DNA from: Phaeobacter sp. QD34_24
Lineage (GTDB): Bacteria > Pseudomonadota > Alphaproteobacteria > Rhodobacterales > Rhodobacteraceae
DNA: 64,000 nucleotides
Assembly: GCF_028890115.1 (NCBI RefSeq)
Contig: NZ_JARCJD010000005.1
Coordinates: forward strand, 62,001 to 126,000
Direction: 5' to 3'
The translations under genes and the position numbers were made by a program. Each line of letters starts with the position of its first letter. The first letter of the stretch is position 1. Below the pieces are notes generated by a model. It was not told the origin of the DNA, made no database searches, and worked only from the letters and a program-made list of their open reading frames with translations. Below are positions 1 through 8,960 of this stretch, in pieces.

Positions 1-1503
1 TACCGCCCTGCCCGCCTTTGCAGATGGGGGCACGCTTGTGATCGCCTCCACCCAGGTGCCGCGCCATCTGAACGGAGCCGTGCAATCGGGGATCGCAACC
101 GCCGTTCCCTCGACACAGATCTTTGCCTCGCCGCTGCGCTATGACGAAAACTGGGAGCCGCAGCCGTACCTGGCAAAAAGCTGGGAGATCTCCGAAGACG
201 GGCTCAAGGTGACGCTGAACCTGGTGGAGAATGCCACCTTCCACGACGGCAAGCCGGTCACCTCGGAAGACGTGGCCTATTCGATCCTGACCACCAAGGC
301 GAACCATCCCTTCAAATCCATGTTCGCACCGGTCGAAAGCATCGACACCCCCGATGCCCAGACGGTGGTGATCAACCTCAGCAACCCGCACCCGGCCTTG
401 CTGTTGGCCCTGTCGCCCGCGCTGGCGCCGGTTCTGCCGAAACATGTCTTCGACGATGGGCAGGACATCAAATCCCACCCGATGAACGCCAAGCCCGTGG
501 GCTCTGGCCCCTTCATGCTGGAAGAGTTCAAGCCGGGTGAGGCCATCGTGCTGAAGAAGAACCCGAATTTCTTCCTTGAGGGACGCCCCAAGCTGGATGA
601 GATCATCGTCCGCATCATCAAGGACCCGTCTGCCCTGTTGATCGCAATGGAGAATGGCGAGGCGGACATGTATCCCTTTATGGCCGGCAGCCAGGAGATC
701 CGCCGTCTTGAAAGGCAGAGCACCTGACTGTCACCGCCGAAGGCTATGCCGCCGTTGGGCCGATCAACTGGCTGGCGTTCAACACCGCTTCTCCGAAACT
801 CAGCGATGTGCGCGTGCGCCAGGCCATTGCCTATGCGGTGGATCGCGATTTCATCACCAAGGCGCTGCACCGGGGCGTTTCCGCGCCGCAGCGCGGGCCG
901 ATCATCGAAGGCTCGCCCTTCTTTGATGCCAGCATCCCCGCCTATGACACCGATCTGGACAAGGCGAAGGCCCTGATGGCCGAAGCGGGCTTTGCCGATG
1001 GCATGGAGCTGACCATCGACTACATCCCCGGCCCCAAGGAGCAGCAGCAGTCGATTGCGGAGTACATGAAATCGCAGCTGAAGAAGATCGGTATCGATGT
1101 GACCGTGCGCGCCGCACCCGATTTCCCGACCTGGGCGGGCCGCGTTGGCGGACATGACTTCGAACTCTCCATGGATGTCGTCTTCAACTGGGGCGATCCG
1201 GTCATCGGCGTGCACCGTACCTATCTTAGCGACAACATCCGCCAGGGGGTGATCTGGTCCAACACCCAGCAATACGCCAATGACAAGGTGGACTCGCTGT
1301 TGAATGCCGCAGCCATCGAAAGCGATCCGGAAAAACGCAAAGCGCTTTACTCGGAATTCCAGCAGATCGTGGCGACAGACCTGCCCGTCTACTGGATCAA
1401 CGCGCTGCCCTATCACACGGCCTATGACGCAAAGCTGCAGAACGTGCCCACCGGCATCTGGGGCACCATGCATCCGATGGACATGGTCTCCTGGGGCGAG
1501 TGA
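1..1503 (+). pseudogene. ABC peptide-type solute-binding protein (SBP_bac_5), 5'-partial and frameshifted
   Basis: Periplasmic binding protein of the DppA/OppA family, which would deliver a peptide-like ligand to the permease encoded next. The reading frame is already open at base 2 with the tail of a signal peptide (TALPAFADGG), so the true start lies outside the window. That frame stops at 727 (ends RLERQST). The homologous continuation runs in the next frame and ends at 1503, with typical family segments such as GPINWLAFNT and DVRVRQAIAYAVDRD. Around 709-713 the text reads cttgaaaggcagag; one more A would give RLEKAEHLTVT and restore one frame. A one-base loss in an A-run is therefore the likely lesion. 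It could be a real pseudogene or a sequencing error; the intact downstream genes favour error or a very recent mutation. Confidence 0.85.
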
Positions 1504-1581
1504 TCCTCCCTCCACGACACTAAGCACGACGGGCGCCGCACCCATGGCGCCCGCCGCATCCCTTTTGACCTGGACGACTTT

Positions 1582-2559
1582 ATGACGGCTTCTTTTCTAT
1601 TGCGCCGGATTGGCTACGGGCTGCTCCTGATGCTGGGCGTCGTGGTGCTGAACTTCCTGCTGATCCGGCTGGCGCCGGGAGACCCAGCCGTGGTCATCGC
1701 CGGGGAAATGGGCGGCGCCACCGAGGAAATGCTGGAAAGCATCCGCGAGGAATACGGGCTCAACAAGCCCCTGGTGGTGCAGCTTGGCATCTATGTGGGC
1801 AATGTGCTGACCGGGAACCTGGGCGAAAGCTTCTTCTTCAATCAGCCTGTCGCCACATTGATCGCCCAGCGCATCCTGCCCACCATCCTGCTGGTGGTTA
1901 CCGCGCAGGTGCTGTCGATCCTGATCGGCGTCTTCCTGGGGGTCCTTGCCGCGCGCAAGCCCAATGGGGTGATGAGCGCGTTCGTCTCGGTCTTTGCCAC
2001 CATCGGCTATGCGGTGCCGGTGTTCTGGACGGGGATCATGCTGATCATCCTCTTTGCCAGCGTGCTGCCGATCTTTCCGGTGGAGGGCATGCAATCGGTG
2101 AAGCTGCGCGATGCCAACCTGTTTGTTCAGATGCTGGATATCCTGCATCACCTGGCACTTCCTGCCTTCACCTTGGCGATCATCTATCTTGCGCAATACG
2201 CCCGCCTGTCACGCGCCTCGATGCTGGAGGTCTTAGGCTCCGACTACATCCGCACCGCCAAGGCCAAGGGCGCCTCGCAGCGCACGATCCTGTTCAAACA
2301 CGCGCTGCGCAATGCGGCGCTGCCGATCCTGACCGTGGCGGGGCTGCAATTCGGCAACCTGATTTCCGGCGCGCTGCTGGTGGAAACGGTGTTCAACTGG
2401 CCCGGCATGGGACGGCTTGCCTTCGATTCCATCCTGCGACGGGACTATCCCACCATCATGGGCGTGCTGTTCTTTGCCAGCGCCATGGTGGTGATCGCCA
2501 ATATCCTGACCGACATGAGCTACCGGCTCGCCGATCCGCGACTACGGGGGAAAGGCTGA
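1582..2559 (+). CDS. ABC transporter permease, DppB/OppB family
   Basis: Inner-membrane permease of 325 aa, the usual length for the DppB family. It begins with the typical first membrane helix after LLRRIGYG and LAPGDPA. The cytoplasmic EAA loop, which contacts the ATPases, is visible near residues 215-245 (RTAKAKGASQRTILFKHAL). It ends in a TGATG overlap with the DppC-like gene. It pairs with that protein to form the channel of a dipeptide, oligopeptide or related importer. The substrate cannot be read from the sequence. Confidence 0.93.
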   Translation: MTASFLLRRIGYGLLLMLGVVVLNFLLIRLAPGDPAVVIAGEMGGATEEMLESIREEYGLNKPLVVQLGIYVGNVLTGNLGESFFFNQPVATLIAQRILPTILLVVTAQVLSILIGVFLGVLAARKPNGVMSAFVSVFATIGYAVPVFWTGIMLIILFASVLPIFPVEGMQSVKLRDANLFVQMLDILHHLALPAFTLAIIYLAQYARLSRASMLEVLGSDYIRTAKAKGASQRTILFKHALRNAALPILTVAGLQFGNLISGALLVETVFNWPGMGRLAFDSILRRDYPTIMGVLFFASAMVVIANILTDMSYRLADPRLRGKG

Positions 2560-3434
2560 TGTCAGACGAAACCCGCACCACATACAAGGCCGAAAGCCCC
2601 GCGCTGGAAGCCTGGCGCATGTTCCGCCGCAATATCCCGGCCCTGGTCGGGGTGGTGCTGCTGACCGTGATCATCCTGGCGACGCTCTACGGCACCTTCT
2701 TCTATACCGGCGACCCGTTCGAGATCGTCTGGGCCCCGCATGAACCACCGGGCGTGACGCCGGAGTTCCCGCTTGGCACCGATTACCTGGGGCGCGATAT
2801 CATCGCGGGCATGCTGACCGGTGGAGGCCCGACGCTGGCCGTGGGCGCGGTCGCCGCCGCGATCACCATGGGGATCGGCATCGCCATGGGGGCGCTTGCC
2901 GGCTATTACGGCGGCTGGGTCGACAACCTGTTGATGCGGGTGACCGAATTCTTCCAGGTGCTGCCTGCGCTTCTGTTTGCCATGGTGCTGGTGACGCTCT
3001 TGTCGCCAAGCCTGTTCACCATCGCCTTTGCCATCGGCGTGGTCAGCTGGCCGCAGACCGCGCGCCTGACGCGGGCCGAATTCCTGAAGATCAAGAACCT
3101 TGAGTACGTGACCGCCGCCCGCGCCATCGGCGCCCGCGACAAGCGCATCATCTGGACAGTGATCCTGCCCAACGCGCTGCCCCCGCTGATCGTATCGGCC
3201 ACGCTGACCGTCGGCGTCGCCATCCTGTTCGAGGCAGGCCTCAGCTTCCTTGGTCTTGGCGATCCCAACGTGATGAGCTGGGGTCTGATGATCGGCGCCA
3301 ACCGCGAATACATCCTCGATGCCTGGTGGCCGGTGACCTTTCCAGGCCTTGCCATCTTCTTCACCGTCTTTGCCGTCAGCCTGATCGGAGACGGGCTGAA
3401 CGATGCCTTCAACCCGAAACTGAGGGAACGATGA
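2559..3434 (+). CDS. ABC transporter permease, DppC/OppC family
   Basis: Second membrane subunit of the importer, 291 aa. It has the DppC-type N-terminus (ALEAWRMFRRN before the first helix), the family segment FPLGTDYLGRDI, and an EAA loop around residues 180-210 (EYVTAARAIGARDKRIIW). The start overlaps the stop of the preceding permease (TGATG). The stop overlaps the start of the first ATPase gene (ATGA), so the genes are probably translationally coupled. Confidence 0.93.
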   Translation: MSDETRTTYKAESPALEAWRMFRRNIPALVGVVLLTVIILATLYGTFFYTGDPFEIVWAPHEPPGVTPEFPLGTDYLGRDIIAGMLTGGGPTLAVGAVAAAITMGIGIAMGALAGYYGGWVDNLLMRVTEFFQVLPALLFAMVLVTLLSPSLFTIAFAIGVVSWPQTARLTRAEFLKIKNLEYVTAARAIGARDKRIIWTVILPNALPPLIVSATLTVGVAILFEAGLSFLGLGDPNVMSWGLMIGANREYILDAWWPVTFPGLAIFFTVFAVSLIGDGLNDAFNPKLRER

Positions 3435-4411
3435 CCCATCTCTTGCAGATCGAAGACCTGCGGGTCACCTTCAACACCCGCTATGGCGAGGTGACCGCGC
3501 TGGATGGCATTTCGATGCATGTCAGCGAGGGTGAAACGCTTGGCGTGGTCGGCGAAAGCGGCTGCGGCAAATCCATCACCGCCCTGTCCGTCATGGGGCT
3601 GATCCCCTCTCCGCCTGGCCGCATGGCCGGTGGCTCCATCCGGTTGAATGGCGAGGATCTGACCCAGGCCAGCGAGGCGCGCATGCGCGAATTGCGCGGC
3701 GCAGAGATGGCGATGATCTTCCAGGAGCCGATGACCTCGCTCAACCCGGTGTTCACCGTCGGCGACCAGATCGCCGAAGCCATCATGCTGCACCAGAATG
3801 TCAGCCGCGATCAGGCCTTCCGCGATGCCATTGCCCTGCTGGATCGCGTTGGCATCCCCTCACCCGATGTCCGTGCGCGGGACTATCCGCACCAGCTGTC
3901 GGGTGGGATGCGCCAGCGGGTGATGATCGCCATGGCTGTCAGCTGCCGCCCCAAGGTGCTGATCGCGGATGAACCCACCACGGCACTGGATGTGACGGTG
4001 CAGGCGCAGATCTTTGACCTCTTGTATGAGATCCAGCGCGATTTCGGCTCTGCCATCATCCTGATCACCCATGACATGGGCGCCATCAGTGAAATGGCGG
4101 ACCGGGTGGCGGTGATGTACGCGGGCCGCGTGATCGAGGAAGCCCGCGCCGACGATGTGCTGGACCATCCGCAACACCCCTATGCCCGCGGGCTGATTTC
4201 CTGCATTCCCGCCCTTGGAAAGGGGGATCTGCCGGATACGCTGGCGGAGATCCCCGGCGTCGTACCGCCCTTGCATCTGCTCGGCGCGGGCTGTGCCTTT
4301 GCCGACCGCTGCAGCCATCGCTTGGCACGCTGTGACAGCGAACAGCCGCGATTGATCGCCCATGGACACCACCCGGCGGCCTGTCACGCGGTTGAGGAGG
4401 GCCGGATATGA
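3431..4411 (+). CDS. ABC transporter ATP-binding protein, DppD/OppD family
   Basis: First ATPase of the importer, 326 aa from the ATG at 3431, which overlaps the dppC-like stop. An upstream in-frame start at 3326 would lie inside the permease gene and is rejected. Walker A is GESGCGKS (about residues 41-48), the signature is LSGGMRQR, and Walker B is [12 protein letters not shown]. The C-terminal oligo/dipeptide-type extension with paired cysteines ([15 protein letters not shown]) is present, as in the family members that carry an Fe-S site. It ends in an ATGA overlap with the next ATPase gene. Confidence 0.92.
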   Translation: MTHLLQIEDLRVTFNTRYGEVTALDGISMHVSEGETLGVVGESGCGKSITALSVMGLIPSPPGRMAGGSIRLNGEDLTQASEARMRELRGAEMAMIFQEPMTSLNPVFTVGDQIAEAIMLHQNVSRDQAFRDAIALLDRVGIPSPDVRARDYPHQLSGGMRQRVMIAMAVSCRPKVLIADEPTTALDVTVQAQIFDLLYEIQRDFGSAIILITHDMGAISEMADRVAVMYAGRVIEEARADDVLDHPQHPYARGLISCIPALGKGDLPDTLAEIPGVVPPLHLLGAGCAFADRCSHRLARCDSEQPRLIAHGHHPAACHAVEEGRI

Positions 4412-5379
4412 GCGCGCTTCTGGATGTACGCGACCTGAAGGTCCGCTTTGCCCTGCCCAAACCCTCGCTCTTTGCACCACAGCCCTTCCTTGAGGCGGTA
4501 CGCGGCGTCTCCTTCACGCTGGAGAAGGGCCGCGCCCTGGGCATTGTCGGCGAAAGCGGGTCGGGAAAGACCACCGCGGCCATGGCAACGATCCGGCTGG
4601 TTCCTGCTGCGGGTGGTGAGATCCTGTTCGAAGGCGAAGACCTTCTGCCGCTGGATGATGAGGCGATGCGGGCGCGGCGGCGGGATATCCAGCTGATCTT
4701 TCAGGATCCCTATTCCTCGCTCAATCCCCGCGCACGGGTGGTGGACATTGTGCGCGAGCCGATGGACCTGATGGGAATCGGCGACGCCGCCAGCCGCCTT
4801 CAGCGCGTGAAGGAGCTGTTTGATCTGGTGGGCCTGCGCCCCGATCAGCTGAACCTGTTTCCGCATCAATTCTCGGGCGGGCAGCGACAAAGGATCTCCA
4901 TCGCGCGCGCGCTGACCACCAATCCCAAGCTTTTGGTCTGTGACGAGCCAGTCAGCGCGCTGGATGTGGCCATTCAGGCGCAGATCCTGAACTTGCTTGC
5001 GCGGCTGAAACGAGAGCTGGGCCTCTCCTACCTCTTCATCAGCCACGACCTTGGCGTGGTGCGGCACCTTTGCGACGATGTGGCGGTGATGTATCTGGGC
5101 CAGATCGTCGAGCAGGCCAGTCGCGAGGATCTGTTCAACACACCGAAACACCCCTACACGCAGGCCCTGCTGGCAGCGGCGCCATCACTGGCGCGGCGAA
5201 AATCAAAGGGCTATGTGCGCCCCTTGAAACTGTCCGGTGATCCGCCCAGCCCCATCAACCCGCCCAAGGGCTGCGCCTTCGTGGAGCGCTGCCCCATGGC
5301 GCAGGAGATCTGCCGACAGGAGCAACCGGTCTTAAAACCCTGCGGGGCCAGCCAGGTCGCTTGTCACTTTGCGACCTGA
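4408..5379 (+). CDS. ABC transporter ATP-binding protein, DppF/OppF family
   Basis: Second ATPase of the importer, 323 aa. Walker A is GESGSGKTT, the signature [15 protein letters not shown], and Walker B LLVCDEPVSALD. The C-terminus carries the family cysteines (GCAFVERCPMAQEIC). It is the last gene of the five-gene operon and ends 13 bases before the convergent mobA stop, so there is no room for a separate terminator between them. Confidence 0.92.
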   Translation: MSALLDVRDLKVRFALPKPSLFAPQPFLEAVRGVSFTLEKGRALGIVGESGSGKTTAAMATIRLVPAAGGEILFEGEDLLPLDDEAMRARRRDIQLIFQDPYSSLNPRARVVDIVREPMDLMGIGDAASRLQRVKELFDLVGLRPDQLNLFPHQFSGGQRQRISIARALTTNPKLLVCDEPVSALDVAIQAQILNLLARLKRELGLSYLFISHDLGVVRHLCDDVAVMYLGQIVEQASREDLFNTPKHPYTQALLAAAPSLARRKSKGYVRPLKLSGDPPSPINPPKGCAFVERCPMAQEICRQEQPVLKPCGASQVACHFAT

Positions 5380-5392
5380 CGGATCCCTGACC

Positions 5393-7306
5393 TCAGACCA
5401 CTGAGATCATGAAGGCGTCAAAGAACTGGCAGAGCGCCGCATGGGCATCCAGCGGCAGCACCTGGGCCACATGCTGGTCCGGGCGCACCAGCACCATGCA
5501 ACCGCGCTTGCGGTCGATGCCGCGCATGTCGAAGATGTCCTGTCCCGATTTCAGATCCGGGCAAAAGACCTTTTCATAATCGCGCAAGCCATACTGACCT
5601 TTGAGCGGGCGCAAGAGCTCCGGCATGTCGCCCGGCGTCAGGCTGCGGAAGTCCTGCTGCAGCACAGCCCGAACATCGAGCACCGAGTCGATATCGGCGC
5701 CCTCGGGCGTGTAGCGGCGTAGCGGCGATGCGGCATCGGTTTCCAGGAACTGGCACAGGGCATGAATATCGCCCCCTTCGCCGCCCCGGTCCTCCACGCC
5801 CGCAAAGGCAAACAGCCGCCAGCGCCCGTCGGCCCGCACCACATGGCCCAGATGGATGGGGCGCGCATCAGACAGCCGGATGACCGGCGCCGAATGGAAG
5901 CGCATGCCCAGCGGGAAGCCGGTCGCCAGCGCCTGATGGCTGTCGGCTCCGGTCAGAACCGAGGGCGCGTATTGGATGGCCGTGCCTGCGGTGAAACGCC
6001 CATGCTGCACAAAATACTTCTGGAACTCCTCCGGATCTACGCCATCCTCATTGTCGTCGGATTTCGGCTTGGCGCTGAACATGCGGGCGAACTCGCGGTC
6101 GAAATCGATCAGCATCTTGGCCACGCCCTGTCGCTCGGCAGAGTAGCTGTGCAGGATGTCCGGCACCATCTGCCCGCGCAGCACGGCAGCCAGCTTCCAG
6201 CCCAGATTGAAGCCATCGCGCATGGAGACATTCATGCCCTGCCCCGCCTTGGGGCTGTGGGTGTGACAGGCGTCTCCGGCGATGAACACATGCGGCAATT
6301 GATGGTCGATATTCTCGACCGGGACGTCATCGAACTTGTCACACAGCCGCTGGCCGATCTCGTAGACAGACCACCAGGCGGTTTCCTTCACCTCCAACGT
6401 GTAGGGGTGCAGGATCCGCTGCGCCGCCGCGACCAGTTTATCGAGCGTGATATTGCGGTTGGCGACCCGCTCATCTGCCTTCAGCTTGTCCAGTTCAATA
6501 TAGAGCCGGACCATGTAGCCGCCCTCGCGCGGGATCACCAGAAGGTTGCCTTCTTCCGCCGAATGCACGGTGGCCTTCATACGGATATCGGGGAAGTCGG
6601 TGACCGCAAGCACATCCATCACGCCCCAGGCCTGATTGGCGGAATCCCCGGTCAGCTTGCGCCCGATCGCCTCGCGCACGCGGCTGCGTGCACCATCGCA
6701 GCCCACCACATATTTGGCACGCAGCACGTGGGTTTCGCCCTCGTGGCCCTCATCGGTGCGCTCCAGGGTCACGGTCACAGGGTAGTCCGCGCCCTGCTCC
6801 ACCGTTAGGTCCTTGATCCGGTGATTGTACCAGGGTTCCAGCGCGGTGGGCGCATTGCGCATTGTTTCCAGGAAGAAATCATGCACCCGCGCCTGGTTCA
6901 GGATCACATGGGGAAACTCCGACAGCCCGTCCTCTGTGTCCTGGATGCGACCGCTGCGGGTGATCTTGGCCGGGTCCTCTGCATCCGGGCGCCAGAAGGT
7001 GGTTTCATTGACCCAGTAGGACTCCTTCAGGATCTTTTCGCTGAAGCCGAAGGCCTCGAACATCTCCATCGAGCGGCAGGCAATCCCATCCGCCTGACCG
7101 ATCTCGATGGGACTGGATTTCTGCTCGACAATACCGGTACGGATATCGGGGAACACCGCCAACTGGCTGGCCAGGACCAGCCCCGTGGGCCCCGTGCCCA
7201 CGATCAGGACATCCAGTTCCGCGGGCAGCTCCCCTGCCCCGGGGCGACCTACCTTTTCCGATACGGCCGGGTCGCCGGGACGAAATCCATTCAGATGATA
7301 TTGCAT
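5393..7306 (-). CDS. mobA: 3-hydroxybenzoate 4-monooxygenase (flavoprotein)
   Basis: FAD- and NAD(P)H-dependent aromatic hydroxylase, 637 aa, expected to convert 3-hydroxybenzoate to protocatechuate in the cytoplasm. The start at 7306 follows a GGAGG ribosome site and gives the family N-terminus MQYHLNGFRPGDP; a longer in-frame start at 7369 would cross an operator. Motifs: GxGxxG dinucleotide fold (VGTGPTGLVLA, about residue 37), DG motif (VVGCDGARSRVREA), GD motif (IAGDACHTHSPKAGQGMN). The C-terminal part is the thioredoxin-like dimerisation domain of the phenol hydroxylase class. The sequence agrees along its length with what I recall of Comamonas MobA. Two palindromes upstream suggest control by a MarR-type protein not encoded nearby. 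Confidence 0.86.
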   Translation of the reverse strand: MQYHLNGFRPGDPAVSEKVGRPGAGELPAELDVLIVGTGPTGLVLASQLAVFPDIRTGIVEQKSSPIEIGQADGIACRSMEMFEAFGFSEKILKESYWVNETTFWRPDAEDPAKITRSGRIQDTEDGLSEFPHVILNQARVHDFFLETMRNAPTALEPWYNHRIKDLTVEQGADYPVTVTLERTDEGHEGETHVLRAKYVVGCDGARSRVREAIGRKLTGDSANQAWGVMDVLAVTDFPDIRMKATVHSAEEGNLLVIPREGGYMVRLYIELDKLKADERVANRNITLDKLVAAAQRILHPYTLEVKETAWWSVYEIGQRLCDKFDDVPVENIDHQLPHVFIAGDACHTHSPKAGQGMNVSMRDGFNLGWKLAAVLRGQMVPDILHSYSAERQGVAKMLIDFDREFARMFSAKPKSDDNEDGVDPEEFQKYFVQHGRFTAGTAIQYAPSVLTGADSHQALATGFPLGMRFHSAPVIRLSDARPIHLGHVVRADGRWRLFAFAGVEDRGGEGGDIHALCQFLETDAASPLRRYTPEGADIDSVLDVRAVLQQDFRSLTPGDMPELLRPLKGQYGLRDYEKVFCPDLKSGQDIFDMRGIDRKRGCMVLVRPDQHVAQVLPLDAHAALCQFFDAFMISVV

Positions 7307-7332
7307 GCGTTTTCCTCCATGGCGCGCCATTT

Positions 7333-7348
7333 GGTAAGCATGCTTACC
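7333..7348. promoter_or_regulatory. Perfect 16-bp palindrome upstream of mobA (operator 1)
   Basis: GGTAAGCATGCTTACC is a perfect palindrome 27 bases upstream of the mobA start codon. A near copy lies 43 bp farther upstream. Size and symmetry fit a dimeric MarR- or TetR-type repressor. The regulator itself is inferred, not seen. Confidence 0.7.
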
Positions 7349-7375
7349 TATCGATAGCGCCTCGGTCAATCATTT

Positions 7376-7391
7376 TATAAGCATACTTACC
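7376..7391. promoter_or_regulatory. Imperfect copy of the mobA palindrome (operator 2)
   Basis: TATAAGCATACTTACC matches the perfect palindrome at 7333 in 13 of 16 positions. It is 43 bp, about four helical turns, from the first copy, so two dimers could bind on the same face of the DNA. Confidence 0.6.
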
Positions 7392-7481
7392 TTTGAGTTA
7401 ATGTAGCGCAGTCCTTTCGAAACTGAAAAGAGTCAGCGTCAGGCTCTCAGTAATAGGGAAAAAGGCAATGCCGACAGAGAA

Positions 7482-7928
7482 TTACCAGCGCTTCAACGCA
7501 TCTTCATCCGCGTCCTTGGCGGCCACCCATTCGGCCTCTCCCCCCGACAGGATTTCCTTCTTCCAGAAGGGGGCGCGGGACTTCAGGTAATCCATCAGAT
7601 ATTCGGCGGCCTCAAAGGCATCCTTGCGATGGCGCGACGCGGTGGCGACCATCATGATCCGATCGCCGGGTTCCAGCCGCCCGTGACGGTGGATCACCAG
7701 GGCATCGGCCAGATCCCAGCGGGTCATCGCCTCGGAGGCGATCTTTTCCAGCGCCTTCTGGGTCATGCCGGGGTAATGCTCGATCTCCATCGCGGTCATC
7801 TCGCCAGTGTCCGCCTCGCGCACGACGCCGGTGAAGGTCACCACGGCCCCTGCCCCATCAACCGCATCGGCAAAGGCTTCGGTCTCTGCCCCCAGATCGA
7901 ACGGCGCCTGCTGAACCCGGATCTGCAT
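7482..7928 (-). CDS. moaE: Molybdopterin synthase catalytic subunit
   Basis: Large subunit of molybdopterin synthase, 148 aa. It transfers sulfur from the MoaD thiocarboxylate to precursor Z (cPMP) in molybdenum cofactor synthesis. Family features: AVVTFTGVVR near the N-terminus, EHYPGM, RHGRLEPGD, and the C-terminal RAPFWKKE segment with active-site lysines. It lies directly downstream of moaD with a gap of only a few bases, so the two subunits are made together. Confidence 0.93.
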   Translation of the reverse strand: MQIRVQQAPFDLGAETEAFADAVDGAGAVVTFTGVVREADTGEMTAMEIEHYPGMTQKALEKIASEAMTRWDLADALVIHRHGRLEPGDRIMMVATASRHRKDAFEAAEYLMDYLKSRAPFWKKEILSGGEAEWVAAKDADEDALKRW

Positions 7929-7932
7929 CGCC

Positions 7933-8178
7933 TCAGCCCCCGGTCATAGGCGGGAAGAAGGCAACTTCACGCACACCCTCAAGGGAGGCATCGAAATCCG
8001 ACAACTCCTGATCCAGCGCCACCCGCAGGGCCGACAGATCAGCAAAGGCCGCCTCATAGCGCTGCTCACGCGCGCGCAGCTCCTCGACCAGATCGGCAAC
8101 GGTCGCGGCAGAGCTCTCAATGCTCTCGCGCGGCAGACCGATCCGCTCACGCACCCAGGCGAAATACAGAATGTCCAT
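7933..8178 (-). CDS. moaD: Molybdopterin synthase sulfur-carrier subunit
   Basis: Small ubiquitin-like sulfur carrier, 81 aa from the ATG at 8178. It ends in the required Gly-Gly (FFPPMTGG), whose C-terminus is adenylated and thiocarboxylated. The start overlaps the pgsA stop (ATGA). Longer in-frame starts fall inside pgsA and are rejected. It forms the heterotetrameric synthase with MoaE. Confidence 0.92.
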   Translation of the reverse strand: MDILYFAWVRERIGLPRESIESSAATVADLVEELRAREQRYEAAFADLSALRVALDQELSDFDASLEGVREVAFFPPMTGG

Positions 8179-8849
8179 CAGCGGGTCTCCTTCAGGTGCG
8201 GCAGGGCTTTTTTCAGATAATCCACGCCGGTGATCAGGGTCAGCGCCGCGGCAATCCACAACAGCCACAAGCCGATCCGCCCGGTCCAGACCATGCCATC
8301 GTATTTCCAGTTCAACCCGACCGTATCCTCCACCGCGCCCGAGAGCACCCCTTCGATCAGCGCATCATCCATCCCGAAGGAGGACATCACCAGATAGTGT
8401 TCAAAAACCCCCTGGCAGAACAGCGCGGCAATGGCGGTCATCTGCGCCGTGGTCTTCCACTTGGCCAGCTGCGTGACCTTCAGCGTGCCCGCGGTATCGC
8501 CAAGGTATTCGCGCAGACCCGACACGAACACCTCGCGGAACAGGATCACCGTTGCGGGCAGCACCAGCCAGGGCGCCCAGTGCTCTGCCGCGTAGCCCAC
8601 CAGGATCATCAGGGCGATCACAACCATGGCCTTGTCGGCGATCGGATCCAGCATGGCCCCCATCTTGGTTTCCTGTTTCCAGGCCCGCGCAAGGTAGCCG
8701 TCGAACCAGTCTGTCACCGCCGCGCCAACGAATAGGAGCAGCGCAAACCAGTCCGCCAGAGGGCGATTGAAATAGAGGAACATGATGGCGAGACCGGGTG
8801 CAGCAAGCAGCCGCACGACAGTCAGGATATTCGGCAAGGTCCATATCAT
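8178..8849 (-). CDS. pgsA: CDP-diacylglycerol-glycerol-3-phosphate 3-phosphatidyltransferase
   Basis: Membrane enzyme of 223 aa making phosphatidylglycerol phosphate, the committed step to phosphatidylglycerol. The CDP-alcohol phosphotransferase signature DG-x2-AR-x8-G-x3-D-x3-D is complete around residues 48-72 (FDGYLAR ... MGAMLDPIAD). Several hydrophobic helices surround it. It heads the pgsA-moaD-moaE unit. In related bacteria uvrC usually sits directly upstream; here a 5.7-kb islet separates them. Confidence 0.92.
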   Translation of the reverse strand: MIWTLPNILTVVRLLAAPGLAIMFLYFNRPLADWFALLLFVGAAVTDWFDGYLARAWKQETKMGAMLDPIADKAMVVIALMILVGYAAEHWAPWLVLPATVILFREVFVSGLREYLGDTAGTLKVTQLAKWKTTAQMTAIAALFCQGVFEHYLVMSSFGMDDALIEGVLSGAVEDTVGLNWKYDGMVWTGRIGLWLLWIAAALTLITGVDYLKKALPHLKETR

Positions 8850-8862
8850 GGCCGCACATTAT

Positions 8863-8889
8863 CCCGCTGTTTCACAAGTGGAAAGCGGG
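8863..8889. terminator. Hairpin between the TRAP gene and pgsA
   Basis: Bases 8863-8889 form an imperfect stem (CCCGCT...AGCGGG with an inner CAC/GTG, loop AA). It lies 3' of the TRAP transporter gene and just 5' of pgsA, both on the minus strand. There is no T-run after it, so termination is only a possibility. Confidence 0.3.
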
Positions 8890-8960
8890 GCAATGCAAAA
8901 TTCCCCTTTTCCGCGATTGCAGGACCCGCGTGGTGCGCAGCTGGATCATGCCGCTTGCCC

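Noticed and set aside
277-1545. Long minus-strand frame of 422 codons opposite the binding-protein gene
   Set aside because: It is the shadow of the real plus-strand gene; it has no recognisable motif and crosses the frameshift of a conserved protein.
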